This document shows, piece by piece, positions 1 to 11,167 of a stretch of 58,131 bases of DNA (the stretch's first letter is position 1; the number at the start of each line of letters is the position of its first letter). The notes under the pieces were generated by a model that saw only the letters and a list, made by a program, of their open reading frames with translations, did not search any database and was not told where the DNA came from. The translations under genes and the position numbers were made by a program. Source of the stretch: Neocallimastix lanati (nom. inval.) (taxonomy: Eukaryota; Neocallimastigomycota; Neocallimastigomycetes; Neocallimastigales; Neocallimastigaceae); NCBI GenBank assembly GCA_016946835.1, contig JACVTC010000289.1, forward strand, positions 1 through 58,131, given 5' to 3'.

Positions 1-1250
1 TATTTTATTTTATTTTATTTTATTTTATTCAATCTGTACTTATATTTATATTTACTATTTATTTTATTTTATTTGTTATTTTATTTTATTTTATTTTATT
101 TTATTTTATTTTATTTTATTTTATTTTATTTTATTCAATCTGTACTTATATTTATATTCTACTATTTATTTTATTTATTTTATTTTATTTTATTCAATCT
201 GTACTTATATTTATATTCTACTATTTATTTTATTTTATTTTATTTTATTTTATTTTATTTTATTTTATTTTATTTTATTTTATTTTATTTTATTTTATTT
301 TATTTTATTTTATTTTATTTTATTTTATTTTATTTTATTTATTTATTTATTTTATTTTATTTTATATTTATTTATTTTATTTTATTTATTTTATTTTATT
401 TTATTTATTTATTTTATTTTATTTTATTTTATTTTATTTTATTTTATTTTATTTTATTTTTATTTTATTTTATTTTTATTTTATTTTATTTTATTTTATT
501 TTATTTTATTTTATTTTATTTTATTTTATTTTATTTATTTATTTTATTCAATCTGTACTTCATATTTATATTTCAACTATTTATTTTATTTTATTCAATC
601 TGTACTTCATATTTATATTTCAACTATTTATTTTATTTTATTCATTCTGTACTTCATATTTATATTACAACTATATATTTTATTTTATTCAATCTGTACT
701 TTATATTTATATTTCAACTATTTATTTTATTTTATTCATTCTGTACTTCATATTTATATTACAACTATATATTTTATTTTATTCAATCTGTACTTTATAT
801 TTATATTTCAACTATTTATTTTATTTTATTCATTCTGTACTTCATATTTTTATTTCAACTATTTATTTTATTTTATTTTATTCATTCTGTACTTCATATT
901 TATATTTCAACTATTTATATTATTTTTATTTTATTTTATTTTATTTTATTTTATTTTATTTTATTCAATCTGTACTTCATATTTTTATTTCAACTATTTA
1001 TTTTATTTCATTTTATTCATTCTGTACTTCATATTTATATTTCAACTATTTATTTTATTTTATTTTATTCATTCTGTACTTCATATTTATATTTCAACTA
1101 TTTATATTATTTTTATTTTATTTTATTTTATTTTATTTTATTTTATTCAATCTGTACTTCATATTTTTATTTCAACTATTTATTTTATTTCATTTTATTC
1201 ATTCTGTACTTCATATTTATATTTCAACTATTTATTTTATTTTATTTTAT
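1..1250. repeat. TTTTA pentanucleotide tract with interspersed minisatellite
   Basis: Nearly pure TTTTA repeats, interrupted about 16 times by a unit containing CAATCTGTACTT or CATTCTGTACTT followed by CATATTTATATTTCAACTA. From about 540 onward the units recur every 50-100 bp. The long open frame across this tract encodes only Leu/Phe/Tyr/Ile and is a product of the repeat, not a gene. Confidence 0.9.
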
Positions 1251-1359
1251 ATACTTGTACTTCTATATTATTACATTCTATATTTTTTTCATTTTATTTT
1301 TAAATATTCTTTTTAAAATTCTTATTTCCTTTTTAATATTTTTTTATCTAATATTTTAA

Positions 1360-2104
1360 ATAAATTTTATATAATACAAAAATCTTTTTTACTCAGGAAT
1401 ATTATATTTAACTTGATAAGGAAAGATTATTTGAAAATTTAATTATAAATATTAAATTAAAACTTTTTTTTAGTAATAGTAATAATAACAATAACATTTT
1501 TAAACATAAATTTCTATTAAATAATAAATAAATTATTTTAGATATTTATATTATATAAATCTAATAAACTAACAAAAAGAGCATTACTATTTTTACAAAT
1601 AGTAAAGTTTTTTTAGAAAGCCTGATAGAAATAATTTAAAATATTAATTATTTTCTTTTATAAGTATTATAATACTTAAATATCATTATATATATTTAAA
1701 ATGTATATTTGAATATTTATTAAAAATATGAAATATACATTAAATATATTTTTAAAAAATATATTAATTTAATAATTGGTTTATTTTATAAAAATTATTT
1801 ATTTATTTATTAATTTACTACAATATAAAATAAAAATAATGCGAAATGCAATACATTCATATTTATAATATTTTATAATACTAATATATAATAATAAAGA
1901 CATCTTTTAATTTTATTTAATAATATTTAATAAAGTAAAAAATATTTAAAATAAATTTACAAAAAAAATTTTTTTTTAATATTTTTAAGCTAACCCTATC
2001 AATAAATATTAAATAAATTGCAATATTGAATTTCTTATTAAATAAAAAAATTTAATTTTCAATTAATTGTAATTATGATTTTGAAAGGATTTTAATAATT
2101 ATTT
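1360..2104. other. AT-rich intergenic stretch, nothing recognised
   Basis: Very AT-rich sequence between the repeat tract and the minus-strand transposase gene. I see no coding potential, RNA gene or clear repeat. It is where the 3' untranslated region of the minus-strand gene would lie. Confidence 0.5.
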
Positions 2105-3556
2105 TTATTTTGTTTTATTAAAATTAATGATTTCATTATTCAATCTAATTAAACAATTAAACCAATTTTCGATGATATCATTTTTACTACATCCAATATT
2201 TTTTAATTCGGCTTCCATATTTTTATAATATTCAACTAAAATATTAATGTCATCGACCCTTTCTGATATTCTGCTCTTTTTTCTCCAAATTCCTTTAATT
2301 CTCATATGGTAATCATAGTAAGATTTGGATTCTTCAAATTGTATTGTATATATTAATTTATAAAATGAAGGCTTTTTTACAAATAATTTTTTTAAATAAC
2401 TGTTATAAGATTCTGAAGCATTATTTGTTATGTGGTCTATATTATTGTAATAATTCCAATATTTTATATTATAGATATTTAGAAATGTTTTCTCAAAATA
2501 ATCTAAAAAATTCAAAAATTGGGAACAGGTAGATTTATATCTCATGCATGTATTTTTAATTTTATTAAAAATATCAGGTATGTATTCAATATTAATAAAA
2601 CATAAATTAGAAATCGCTTTATAATAAGTATTTAAAATATTATGATCTTTCACTTCCTTGTAACATAATTTATTTTTTTTTGTCATTAATAATCTTTTAT
2701 AATGCCAAAAACAATATTTAATATTTATATTGGGAAAAATATTTTCCACTGCATTAGATATTCCTTTTTCAAAATCACAATGAAAAATTTTTTCTGAGAA
2801 ATTAATATTTGCATTATATTTAATTATATTTTTTTTTATTTCATTAAATAATATTTCGTAAGTTATTTGTTCTTTGTTTTTTAATATTGACATGGAAGTA
2901 GTGTAAAAACAATTTAATTCTGTAACATAAGTTCTGGTAATGAATACTTGATAACTATTAGTTGGAGCTATTAAAAATGTACCATCAGCAAATATATGTT
3001 TATTCTTCATAAATAATTTTGCTTGGAATGGTGATTGAAAAATTATTATATTAGAATTTTTGAATATCATAAAGTATTCACCTCTTATTGTTTTATAATA
3101 TTCAGATACATTAGGAACTTCATCAAATGTTTTTACATTAGGAAATAATTGTTTGTTTTTATATCTTGTTATTTGGGATTTAATTGTTTTATATTCAGGG
3201 CATATATATCCTATTTCTTGAGAAATTTTATCATATATGCGTTTTGATTTTATATCAGAAGGAATCAAACTTTTTTTTATTTCATCTTTAATTTTATGTT
3301 TTATTAATGATTTGGATGCATTAATTTCATTACCAGGATGATTATGTGAAGAATCATAATTTAAAACCTCTTTATTATCATTTAAAATAATAAAAGACTT
3401 ACATTTATTTAATGTTTTATATTCTGTACATCTATATATTTTTGTATTATCTTTTTTTAATTTTGAAAAATTATATTTAAATTTTCGATCTATAATTATT
3501 TGCTCTTTTCCTCGATTTGTTTCACTTATATCAATTTTTAGATTTCCCTCCATCAA
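2105..3556 (-). CDS. FLYWCH-type zinc finger / MULE-family transposase protein
   Basis: A 483-residue protein with two recognisable parts. The N-terminus holds a FLYWCH/WRKY-like zinc finger with C43, C52, H71 and H73 (C-x8-C ... HNH). A MULE (Mutator-like) DDE transposase domain follows: ADGTF carries D191, HCDFEKG carries D261, a C-x2-H signature (CFWH) lies at 282-285, and a candidate third acid is E382 in NNASES. The frame is uninterrupted and the start is ATG-ATG. The family cuts and pastes DNA transposons in the nucleus, but the gene could also be domesticated. I did not identify terminal inverted repeats, so whether it sits in a mobile unit is open. Confidence 0.75.
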   Translation of the reverse strand: MMEGNLKIDISETNRGKEQIIIDRKFKYNFSKLKKDNTKIYRCTEYKTLNKCKSFIILNDNKEVLNYDSSHNHPGNEINASKSLIKHKIKDEIKKSLIPSDIKSKRIYDKISQEIGYICPEYKTIKSQITRYKNKQLFPNVKTFDEVPNVSEYYKTIRGEYFMIFKNSNIIIFQSPFQAKLFMKNKHIFADGTFLIAPTNSYQVFITRTYVTELNCFYTTSMSILKNKEQITYEILFNEIKKNIIKYNANINFSEKIFHCDFEKGISNAVENIFPNINIKYCFWHYKRLLMTKKNKLCYKEVKDHNILNTYYKAISNLCFINIEYIPDIFNKIKNTCMRYKSTCSQFLNFLDYFEKTFLNIYNIKYWNYYNNIDHITNNASESYNSYLKKLFVKKPSFYKLIYTIQFEESKSYYDYHMRIKGIWRKKSRISERVDDINILVEYYKNMEAELKNIGCSKNDIIENWFNCLIRLNNEIINFNKTK

Positions 3557-3639
3557 AATTTTTAATATAAATATTAATAAATATGAAATATTTATTTTTT
3601 ATTTTTTATTTAATATGTATTTTCAATTTTTTTAAAAAT

Positions 3640-4030
3640 TAGAGTTATAAATATAAATAAATATGAAAATATTTTATTTTATTTCAAGAAAATTACTTAA
3701 AAATATATTTATCTTTTTTTTTTTTATTTTATTTTTTCATTATAAAATAAAATATTTATTTAATTATTATTTATTTATATAATAAAAAATTACAGTTATA
3801 AACATAAATAAATATGAAAATATTTTATTTTATTTCAAGAAAATTACTAATAAAATATTTTATTTCAAGAAAATTACTAAAAAAATATTTATCTTTTCTT
3901 TTTTTTATTTTATTTTTTTATTATAAAATAAAATATTTATTTAATTATTATTTATTTATTTATTTATATAATAAAAAATTACAGCTATAAATATAAATAA
4001 AAATGAAAATATTTTATTTTATTTTTTTTG
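3640..4030. repeat. Imperfect direct repeats of about 150-180 bp upstream of the MULE gene
   Basis: The block AAATAAATATGAAAATATTT followed by TTATTTCAAGAAAATTAC recurs near 3655, 3800 and (shortened) 3990. The copies are separated by similar T-rich and TATTTATTTAATTATTA stretches. They lie immediately 5' of the transposase gene and may be its promoter or part of a subterminal repeat. Confidence 0.65.
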
Positions 4031-4309
4031 TATTTTATTTTTTTAATCTTTTTTTTTTTTTTATTTTTTTTTTTTATTTTTAATTTTTTTTATTTTTTTA
4101 TTTTTTTATTTTTTTTATTTTTTTATTTTTTTATTTTTTTATTTTTTATTATCAAATATATATTAAATTATGAAATTATTATAAAATAAAAATATTTATT
4201 TAATTATTATTTAATTATTTATTTATATAAAAAAATTTATATATAATACGCCATCTCAAAACATGTGGCTTATATTTATTCACGTGCTGTTCCGAAACGC
4301 GCTCTCCCC
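4031..4309. other. T-rich tract, then a GC-richer island next to the truncated LTR
   Basis: A homopolymer-like T/A stretch to about 4240 is followed by roughly 65 bp of unusually GC-rich sequence (4246-4309) containing CACGTG and GCGCTCTCCCC. It directly abuts the point where the 5' LTR of element 1 becomes alignable with the 3' LTR. Its function is unknown. Confidence 0.5.
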
Positions 4310-4765
4310 GTTTACAACATATCTATATTAAATTCAATTATTCAAATTAATTATATAATTAAATTTATCCTTATATTTTATTAGTATTTATATTACTATA
4401 TTATTACTATCTTATAATTAAATATTATTATTATGTAACTTACAAAGTATAAAAGAAAGATGTAAAAATCTATCTTTTATGTTCTTTGTAAGGTTATTGT
4501 AAAATTACCTTAATAGTAATATATTATAGATATTTTATTATTAAATAAAATAAACAAATTTAAAATTAAATTAATTTGATAATTCTAATTATCAAAGTTT
4601 ATTATAAATAAATTTTTATTAAACTAAACATTTAAATATTTATTATTTTTATTATATATCTATATAGTATATTACTATATAGACATATCGACTTAGTGAA
4701 TATTTTTTAATAAACCATATTATTTTATTTAAATTTAAACTATAAATTATATCAAAATCTTAACA
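4310..4765 (+). repeat. 5' LTR of element 1, truncated at its 5' side
   Basis: Matches 10659-11113 with few substitutions (for example GTAAGG versus GTATGG). It contains TATAAAAG at 4448-4455 and ends TAACA. The first ~263 bp of the full LTR are absent and replaced by unrelated GC-richer DNA. Confidence 0.85.
4448..4500 (+). promoter_or_regulatory. LTR promoter of element 1: TATA box and inferred RNA start / self-primer
   Basis: TATAAAAG lies at 4448-4455. Forty bases downstream, 4488-4500 reads GTAAGGTTATTGT, the exact reverse complement of 4763-4775 at the LTR/internal junction. In self-priming Tf1/sushi-type elements the first bases of the transcript anneal to the primer-binding site, so the RNA start is inferred near 4488. 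Confidence 0.6.
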
Positions 4766-4775
4766 ATAACCTTAC
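4763..4775 (+). promoter_or_regulatory. Primer-binding site of element 1 (self-priming type)
   Basis: ACAATAACCTTAC overlaps the last three LTR bases and continues into the internal region. It does not begin with the TGG expected for tRNA priming. It is a perfect 13-nt reverse complement of 4488-4500 in the 5' LTR; the 3' LTR copy has one mismatch. Confidence 0.65.
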
Positions 4776-4799
4776 CCTAGTTTTAGTTGCTACCTTGAT

Positions 4800-5872
4800 A
4801 TGTCTTACTATACGAACGTCTGGGCTAGTTCAATACCTGACATTGCCCCAATGTCAGAAGTTAATAAGTTAAGGTCTGACGCCCAAGTTACCGTATCAGA
4901 ATTAGCTTCTTCTGTTAATGATAGCTTTTTATTAAAAGAAGATTTTAATAAATATAATCAAGACTTACAGAAAAAACTCTATACACTTAATAGAGATAAT
5001 AAAAATATTATTAATCAACTTTCTAATTTAACTAAAATATTCAATGAAAAATTAGATATAAAAATTAGTACCAATGATGATCCCTCTTCTAGCCAATCTG
5101 TACCACAAAATCAAGATGATAACGCCTCTATTTCTACCAGACGTGATGCAGACAATGATGTCATCATGAAAAATAGTTATTCTAATAATTTGCAACAAGT
5201 ACCTGAACCTGGATTCTTCTCAGGAAACACTAATGACACAGACTTATTTTGTCAATTATGTGAAGATACTTTCTCAACTTATCCCAACTTAGGATTACCA
5301 GAAGAAGTAAAAATAAACTTTGTCAAATCTCGTTTGAGAGACGGTGCAAGAAATTGGTTTATTGCTACCTATAACGAGAACAATCATCCAGGAACACTAA
5401 AGAAATTATTAAGTGATATAAAGAAAATTTTACGAATGTTGCAAGTAAAAAATTGGCTAAAATCCAGTTAGTAAAATTAAAACATTCGTATGGGAAAATA
5501 AATGATTATATAGAAAAGTTTAGAACGTTAACTACTGGTCTGTCTTGGGACGAAGAAGCTTTAGTCTTATTTTTCTATAATGGACTTCACCCGAAGTTCC
5601 AAGAAGAAATAGATAAAATGGAAGAATTCCCTACAAAGCTTGGTGATATTTATACTAAGTGCATCTTATTTGAAAATAATATTAAAAGTAAGGACCAATT
5701 AAGAAATAATATTGATAATAAAAATTTGAGAAAGAAACATTCAAGACCACATGTAAACAATAGCAAGAATTATAATAATAATAATTATTATTATACTAAA
5801 AATAAATCTAGCAATAATTATTTTAATAATAATAACAATAATAATAATCAACATAATAACCAAAAAAACTAA
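4800..5872 (+). pseudogene. gag: gag of element 1, one frameshift
   Basis: Encodes a capsid-type Gag of about 357 residues read in two frames. The first frame starts MSYYTNVW and holds a probable coiled coil and the start of the retrotransposon gag domain (PGFFSGN ... RLRDGARNWF). The second frame, from about 5430, continues it (LVKLKHSYGKINDYIEKF) and ends in an Asn-rich tail (NNNN) without an obvious CCHC knuckle. The shift lies in an A/T-run at roughly 5423-5431, so a one-base indel or sequencing error is likely. The frame ends Q-K-N-stop at the -1 frameshift site. Gag would form the virus-like particle in the cytoplasm. Confidence 0.8.
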
Positions 5873-5896
5873 TTGATGGGCTTCAAAAGGAGTCCA
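5863..5896 (+). other. -1 programmed frameshift site of element 1
   Basis: The heptamer A AAA AAC (5863-5869) is in phase with the Gag codons CAA AAA AAC TAA. After a 7-nt spacer comes a hairpin with stem TGGGCT (5877-5882) / AGTCCA (5891-5896), which includes one G-U pair, and an 8-nt loop. The pol frame is open from 5860, so slipping by -1 bypasses the stop and enters pol. Confidence 0.7.
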
Positions 5897-8800
5897 GAAC
5901 ATCAAAAAATTTAAAAACAATTTATTATAATTTTCCTACACTTGATTCAATCAATGAATCAAATCTCCCATCTACATTCCTTTTATTCAAATCTTATATT
6001 CCTATTAAATTCTTAAATAATTTTTCAATTAAAAATGAAAAAATTCAAAAATTAACTTCTGAATCTATGTTAGATTCAGGATCCTTTTGCAATTTTATCA
6101 CAGAAAAATTAGCAAATAAATTAAAACTAAATATTCAAAAAACAAAAAATAAAATCCTAGTTAAAGGTATTTCAGGCAGAACTACCAAATTAGATCAATT
6201 TGTTTGGTTAAATTTTCAAATTAAATTTTTTAAAAATAATAAATTTTATTTTCAAGATTTTAAAGAAAAATTTTTAATTTCAAATTGTATTCCAACTGAT
6301 TTACTTTTTGGAAATCAGTTTATTAGGAAATTCAAAATACATTACAATTATAAAAATAATACCTTATATTCTTATTTAAATTATAATTCTTTAAATAATC
6401 ATAAAAATAAATCCATAAAACATAAGGAAAATAATTTTTATTTAAACTCGTTGAAAAGAAAAATTTTTAAAGATAAATTTTTTAAAAGAAAAATAAAAAA
6501 TAAATTTTATTATAAAAATTTTTCAAAAAATCGATCAAAAAATAATTCAAAAAATATCTCCAAAAAATTTAATTTAAAAAAATTAAAAAATTTTTCAAAA
6601 AATCCAAAGTTTAATAAATATAAAAATTCTATTAATAAAAATTCTAAAATTTATGTATATGTAAAATATTTAAATAAATCTAAAAGTAAATTTTCTTCCA
6701 AAAAATTTAACAAAAATCATCGAGATTTATATAATAATAAAAAAGAATTTAGTTATAATTTTTTAATATATTGTTTTCTTTCAACTAAAGATAAAGTTGA
6801 AATTGAAAATGAGGAACCAAAAATAGAAGAAATTCCTCATCAATATCAAGATTTAGCAATCGTATTTAGCAAAAAAGAGGCAGATAAATTACCTCCTCAC
6901 CGTTTAACCGACTGTAAGATTGTTTTAGAAAAAGACGCTACACTCCATTACGGCCCAATTTATCCATTAACTGAAGAAGAATCACAAGTTCTTAAGGACT
7001 ATATAAAAGAAAATTTAGAAAAAGGATTTATTAGACCATCAGAATCTCCTGCTGGATATCCTGTCCTTTTTCAAAAGAAAAAAAATGGTTCCCTTCGGTT
7101 ATGTGTAGACTATAAAAAATTAAATGCAGTAACTATAAGAAATTCATATCCTCTCCCTCTAATAACAGATATAATAGAAAAAGTAAAGGGAGCAAAATAC
7201 TTTACGAAATTGGATTTACGTTCAGCTTATAATTTAATAAGAATAAAAGAGGGTGACGAATATAAAACTGCGTTTAGAACTAAATATGGCCATTATGAAT
7301 ATTTAGTTATGCCGTTTGGATTAAAAAATGCGCCTGCCACTTTTCAATCATTTATTAACTCTATTCTTAGACCATACTTAGAAAAGTGTGTGATCTTATA
7401 TTTAGATGATATTTTAATTTATTCCAAAGATTTGGAGGAGCATCATAATCAAGTCAGAAACGTCCTTCAAACTTTAATTAATAATAATTTATATGCAAAA
7501 TTAGAAAAATGTGAATTTGACCAGAATAAAGTTGAATTTTTAGGTTACATTTTATCTGGTGATGGTGTATCTACTGACCCAAAGAAAATTAAATCTATAG
7601 AAGAGTGGCCAAGACCAGAAAATTTAAAAGATGTTCAAAGATTTATTGGCCTATGTAATTACTATAGAAGATTTGTTAAAGATTTTGCAAAAATTGCAAA
7701 ACCTTTACATAATTTAACAAGGAAAAATATTAAATTTTTATGGACGAATGAATGTGAAAATGCTTTTAAGGAATTAAAGAAAAGATTAATTACTTCTCCA
7801 ATTCTACTTCATCCTGATATTACAAAACCTTTTATAGTAGAATGTGATGCAAGTAATTATGCTATTGGTGCTGTTCTATCTCAAAGGGATAAAGATAATA
7901 ATTTACATCCAGTAGCATATTATTCTAGAAGTTTACTAAACGCCGAAATAAATTATACAATTACTGACAAAGAACTACTCGCTATAAGGGATGCTTTTAT
8001 TGCTTGGAGACATCTACTCCTTGGTGCTAAATACCAAATCACTGTTTATACGGATCATAGGAACTTAATATACACATTAGGAGGAAAGGTTTCAAATCAA
8101 AGACAACACAGATGGTACCTTTTCTTCCAAGAATATAATTTCATAATAAAGTATAGACAGGGAAACAAAAACGGAAAACCTGACAGTCTATCTAGAAGAC
8201 CTGACTATATTAAAAACAACACTGAAGAAAAACCTGAAAATATTTTAGACATTAAAAATGTTAAAGAAATTCCATGTTTTGTTAGTATTGTAAGTGACCT
8301 TTTAGAAAGAATTATTGATGCTACCAAGTCTGACGCTACAGCTGAGGATATTCGACTTTACTTTAGTCCTCAAAATGTAAAAAATGATATGTCTTATAAG
8401 CCCTTTAGAAAAATGGAAAAGTTTAAATTAAAGGACAATTTAATATTTTATAATAATCTAGTCTATATTCCTGAAGTTCTCCGATTAGAAATATTAACAA
8501 AATATCATGAAAAGCCCGCAGCCGGTCATTTAGGAATTAGAAGAACTTTAGAGTTTATAACAAGAAACTTTTGATGGCCTAAAATAAAAGAAGATGTGAC
8601 CAAATATGTAAACTCTTGTCAATCCTGTGCAAGAAACAAAATAAATAGGCACAGAAAATATGGTCTTCTACAACCTTTGGATACTCCCGAAAGACCTTGG
8701 AAATCTATTGAAATAGACTTTTTATGCGGTCTTCCTGATTCTAAAGGATATACAGTTATTATGGTAGTTGTCGATCGTTTTTCTAAAATGATCCACTTAA

Positions 8801-9769
8801 TTCCCTTTAAACAAATACCTGATGCAAAACAAACTGCTAAGGCCTTTATGAATAATATCTTTAAACTACATGGTTTACCTCAAGATATTTATACAGACAG
8901 AGGATCACAATTTACAAGTGCTCTTTGGAATGAATTTATGCACTTATTAAAAATTAAAAATAATATAACTACCACAGATCATCATGAAACCGTCGGACAA
9001 GTTGAAAGGTGTAACTCTTTTATTGAACAATATCTTAGGGCTTATTCAAGAGCTTATTATCATGATGACTGGATAGATTGGATCTACCTTGCAGAATTTG
9101 CATATAATATATAATAATTCGGTTAACGAATCTACTAAGGAAACTCCTTTCTTTATAAATTATGGGTTCCATCCTTCCATGGACGAATTCTTTTTATTAC
9201 CTCAAATGGATACTAATTTTAAATATATAAAAAATGTAAATACTAGTTTTAATCACATTAAAGACGTCTTACTACGTTCCAAAGAATTATATAAAAGGCA
9301 TGCTGATAAGAAAAGATTAGAACCTCCTGTTTTTAAAGAAGGTGACTTAGTATGGGTTCAAACTCCTCCTTCTCTTAATATCGAAGATTATTCTAAATTA
9401 TCACCTTGTAAGTACGGACCTTATAAAGTACTTGAAGCTTTAGATAATAATAATTATAAAATAGATTTAAAAAGATCTCCTTTCCCTAAACACCATCCAA
9501 TATTCCATATATCCGAGCTCGAGCCTTTCATTCCTATTCCTCCAGAATATAGAAAAAGAAGATCTCATAATGAATCTATTAAGGATATTATAGAAATCGC
9601 AGGATTTAGGACCAATTATAAGAAAAAATGTTATGAATATCGTGTAAGGTATAAATATAAAAATTCCTATGATTGGGTTCCTTCAGAAGAAGTTGAAAAT
9701 AACCCAAGAAATCAAGACATTTATTTATTATATTTAAAGAATGGAAGGAAGTTTACTTCGATTGCATAT

Positions 9770-9775
<6 letters not shown>
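5869..9775 (+). pseudogene. pol: pol of element 1 (protease, RT, RNase H, integrase, chromodomain), two breaks
   Basis: Protease with canonical LDSGS near 6068. Reverse transcriptase 7060-7480 has YLDD near 7398, LDLRSAY and MPFGLKNAP. RNase H has VECDASN near 7850 and VYTDHR near 8048. The integrase zinc finger begins HEKPAAGHLG and finishes CQSCARN. The integrase core has D in IEIDFLCGLP, D in IYTDRGSQF and E in GQVERCN. A GPY motif (KYGPYKV) follows, then a C-terminal chromodomain-like module (YEYRVRYKY ... DWVPSEEV). Breaks: TGA at 8572-8574 inside the zinc finger, in frame and probably a former TGG in a WWPK-type motif, and a one-base shift in the AT run near 9105. There is no start codon of its own; it is expected as a Gag-Pol fusion. 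The copy is probably inactive. Confidence 0.88.

Positions 9776-9829
<54 letters not shown>
9774..9829 (+). repeat. Homopolymer A tract of about 55 bases after pol
   Basis: An almost uninterrupted A run begins at the pol stop and separates it from the 3' untranslated part of element 1. Similar long A runs occur elsewhere in the window (18442, 30132, 42575, 49858). Confidence 0.9.
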
Positions 9830-9833
<4 letters not shown>

Positions 9834-10395
9834 GAAATTTTATTTTTATTATTAATTTTTAACTTTTACTTTATTATTATCTATTTTTTTAGTTAATTTT
9901 AATTTTTCAATATTTCTAAAATGAAATTTCAATTTCAAAATTTCAAAATTCAAAAATTCAAAAAATATAGCTATATTACACTCTTAACAATCAATTTATA
10001 ATTCAACATAATCAAAATTTTATAAATTATTATAATTTTCATTTTTTTAAAATTTAATGCAACAAATTAAGAAGTTAATTGAAATTAAATTTCAAAATTT
10101 CAATTTCAAAAATTCTATATCAAATTCATTCAAAAACGGTACCATTATATTCACAACCATCAATTTTATTAACTAAATTTTAATTTTACTAAATTTTAGA
10201 AATTTCAAAATTTCAATGAAATGGTCACTTGAAATGGGGTTTTTATAAAAATTTAAAAGGACTCAAGTGACCTTCTTCCTTTGAAATTAAAAAATTTTTT
10301 AATTTATGAAATTTCAAAATTTTTTTAAAAAAAAATTTAGACCTCCATATCGTTATACAAAAATCGTCTTGAATCCGATTTTTATGGGAGGGCGT
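9830..10395 (+). other. 3' internal region of element 1 with polypurine tract
   Basis: AT-rich non-coding sequence with many AATTTCAAAATTTC-type short repeats. It ends in a purine-rich GGGAGGGCG at 10386-10394, immediately before the TGTTG of the 3' LTR. That is the expected place of the plus-strand primer. Confidence 0.65.
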
Positions 10396-11113
10396 TGTTG
10401 AAATTATAACTGAATTGAAATCTCAATTTCAGTTATTTACATTTCAATAATTAAAAATATTATTTATTTAATTATAAATAATATATATATATAAATAACT
10501 AATAATTAATATAAATTCTTGTTTAATATTTAAAGGGTTATCTTAGGCCTAATAATTCTGAGAATATTAATAAATAAGGTTTATATTAATAATTAATTTC
10601 AATGATACATTTGACGTCACGTGTATTTTATTTATATTATGTTTATGTTTTTATATATGTTTACAACATATCTATATTAAATTCAATTATTCAAATTAAT
10701 TATATAATTAAATTTATCCTTATATTTTATTATTATTTATATTACTATATTATTACTATCTTATAATTAAATATTATTATTATGTAACTTACAAAGTATA
10801 AAAGAAAGATGTAAAAATCTATCTTTTATGTTCTTTGTATGGTTATTGTAAAATTACCTTAATAGTAATATATTATAGATATTTTATTATTAAATAAAAT
10901 AAACAAATTTAAAATTAAATTAATTTGATAATTCTAATTATCAAAGTTTATTATAAATAAATTTTTATTAAACTAAACATTTAAATATTTATTATTTTTA
11001 TTATATATCTATATAGTATATTACTATATAGACATATCGACTTAGTGAATATTTTTATTAAAACATATTATTTTATTTAAATTTAAATTATAAATTATAT
11101 CAAAATCTTAACA
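10396..11113 (+). repeat. 3' LTR of element 1 (718 bp)
   Basis: Starts TGTTGAAATT after the polypurine tract and ends ATCTTAACA, giving TGTT/AACA inverted ends. The 3' 455 bp duplicate 4310-4765. The TATAAAAG box is at about 10797. Confidence 0.85.
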
Positions 11114-11167
11114 ATTAAGAGTATTTAATAGGAAATACAAGGTATTTAGTGACACTCCGTATCAAAA

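Larger units (their letters stand above)
4310..11113 (+). mobile_element. Element 1: Ty3/gypsy chromovirus, 5' LTR truncated
   Basis: LTR retrotransposon in the order gag, protease, reverse transcriptase, RNase H, integrase, chromodomain. The 3' LTR (10396-11113) begins TGTTGAAATT and ends AATCTTAACA. The 5' copy aligns only from 4310 and lacks about 263 bp of its 5' part. Aligned LTR parts differ at only a handful of positions, so the insertion is fairly young. Coding breaks seen: a gag frameshift near 5425, a TGA at 8572-8574 and a frameshift near 9105. No target-site duplication can be assigned because the left end is missing. It appears self-primed and uses a -1 frameshift site (separate entries). 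Confidence 0.9.

Noticed and set aside
73-1359. 428-codon open frame
   Set aside because: Translation of the TTTTA repeat; only Leu/Phe/Tyr/Ile, no coding signal.
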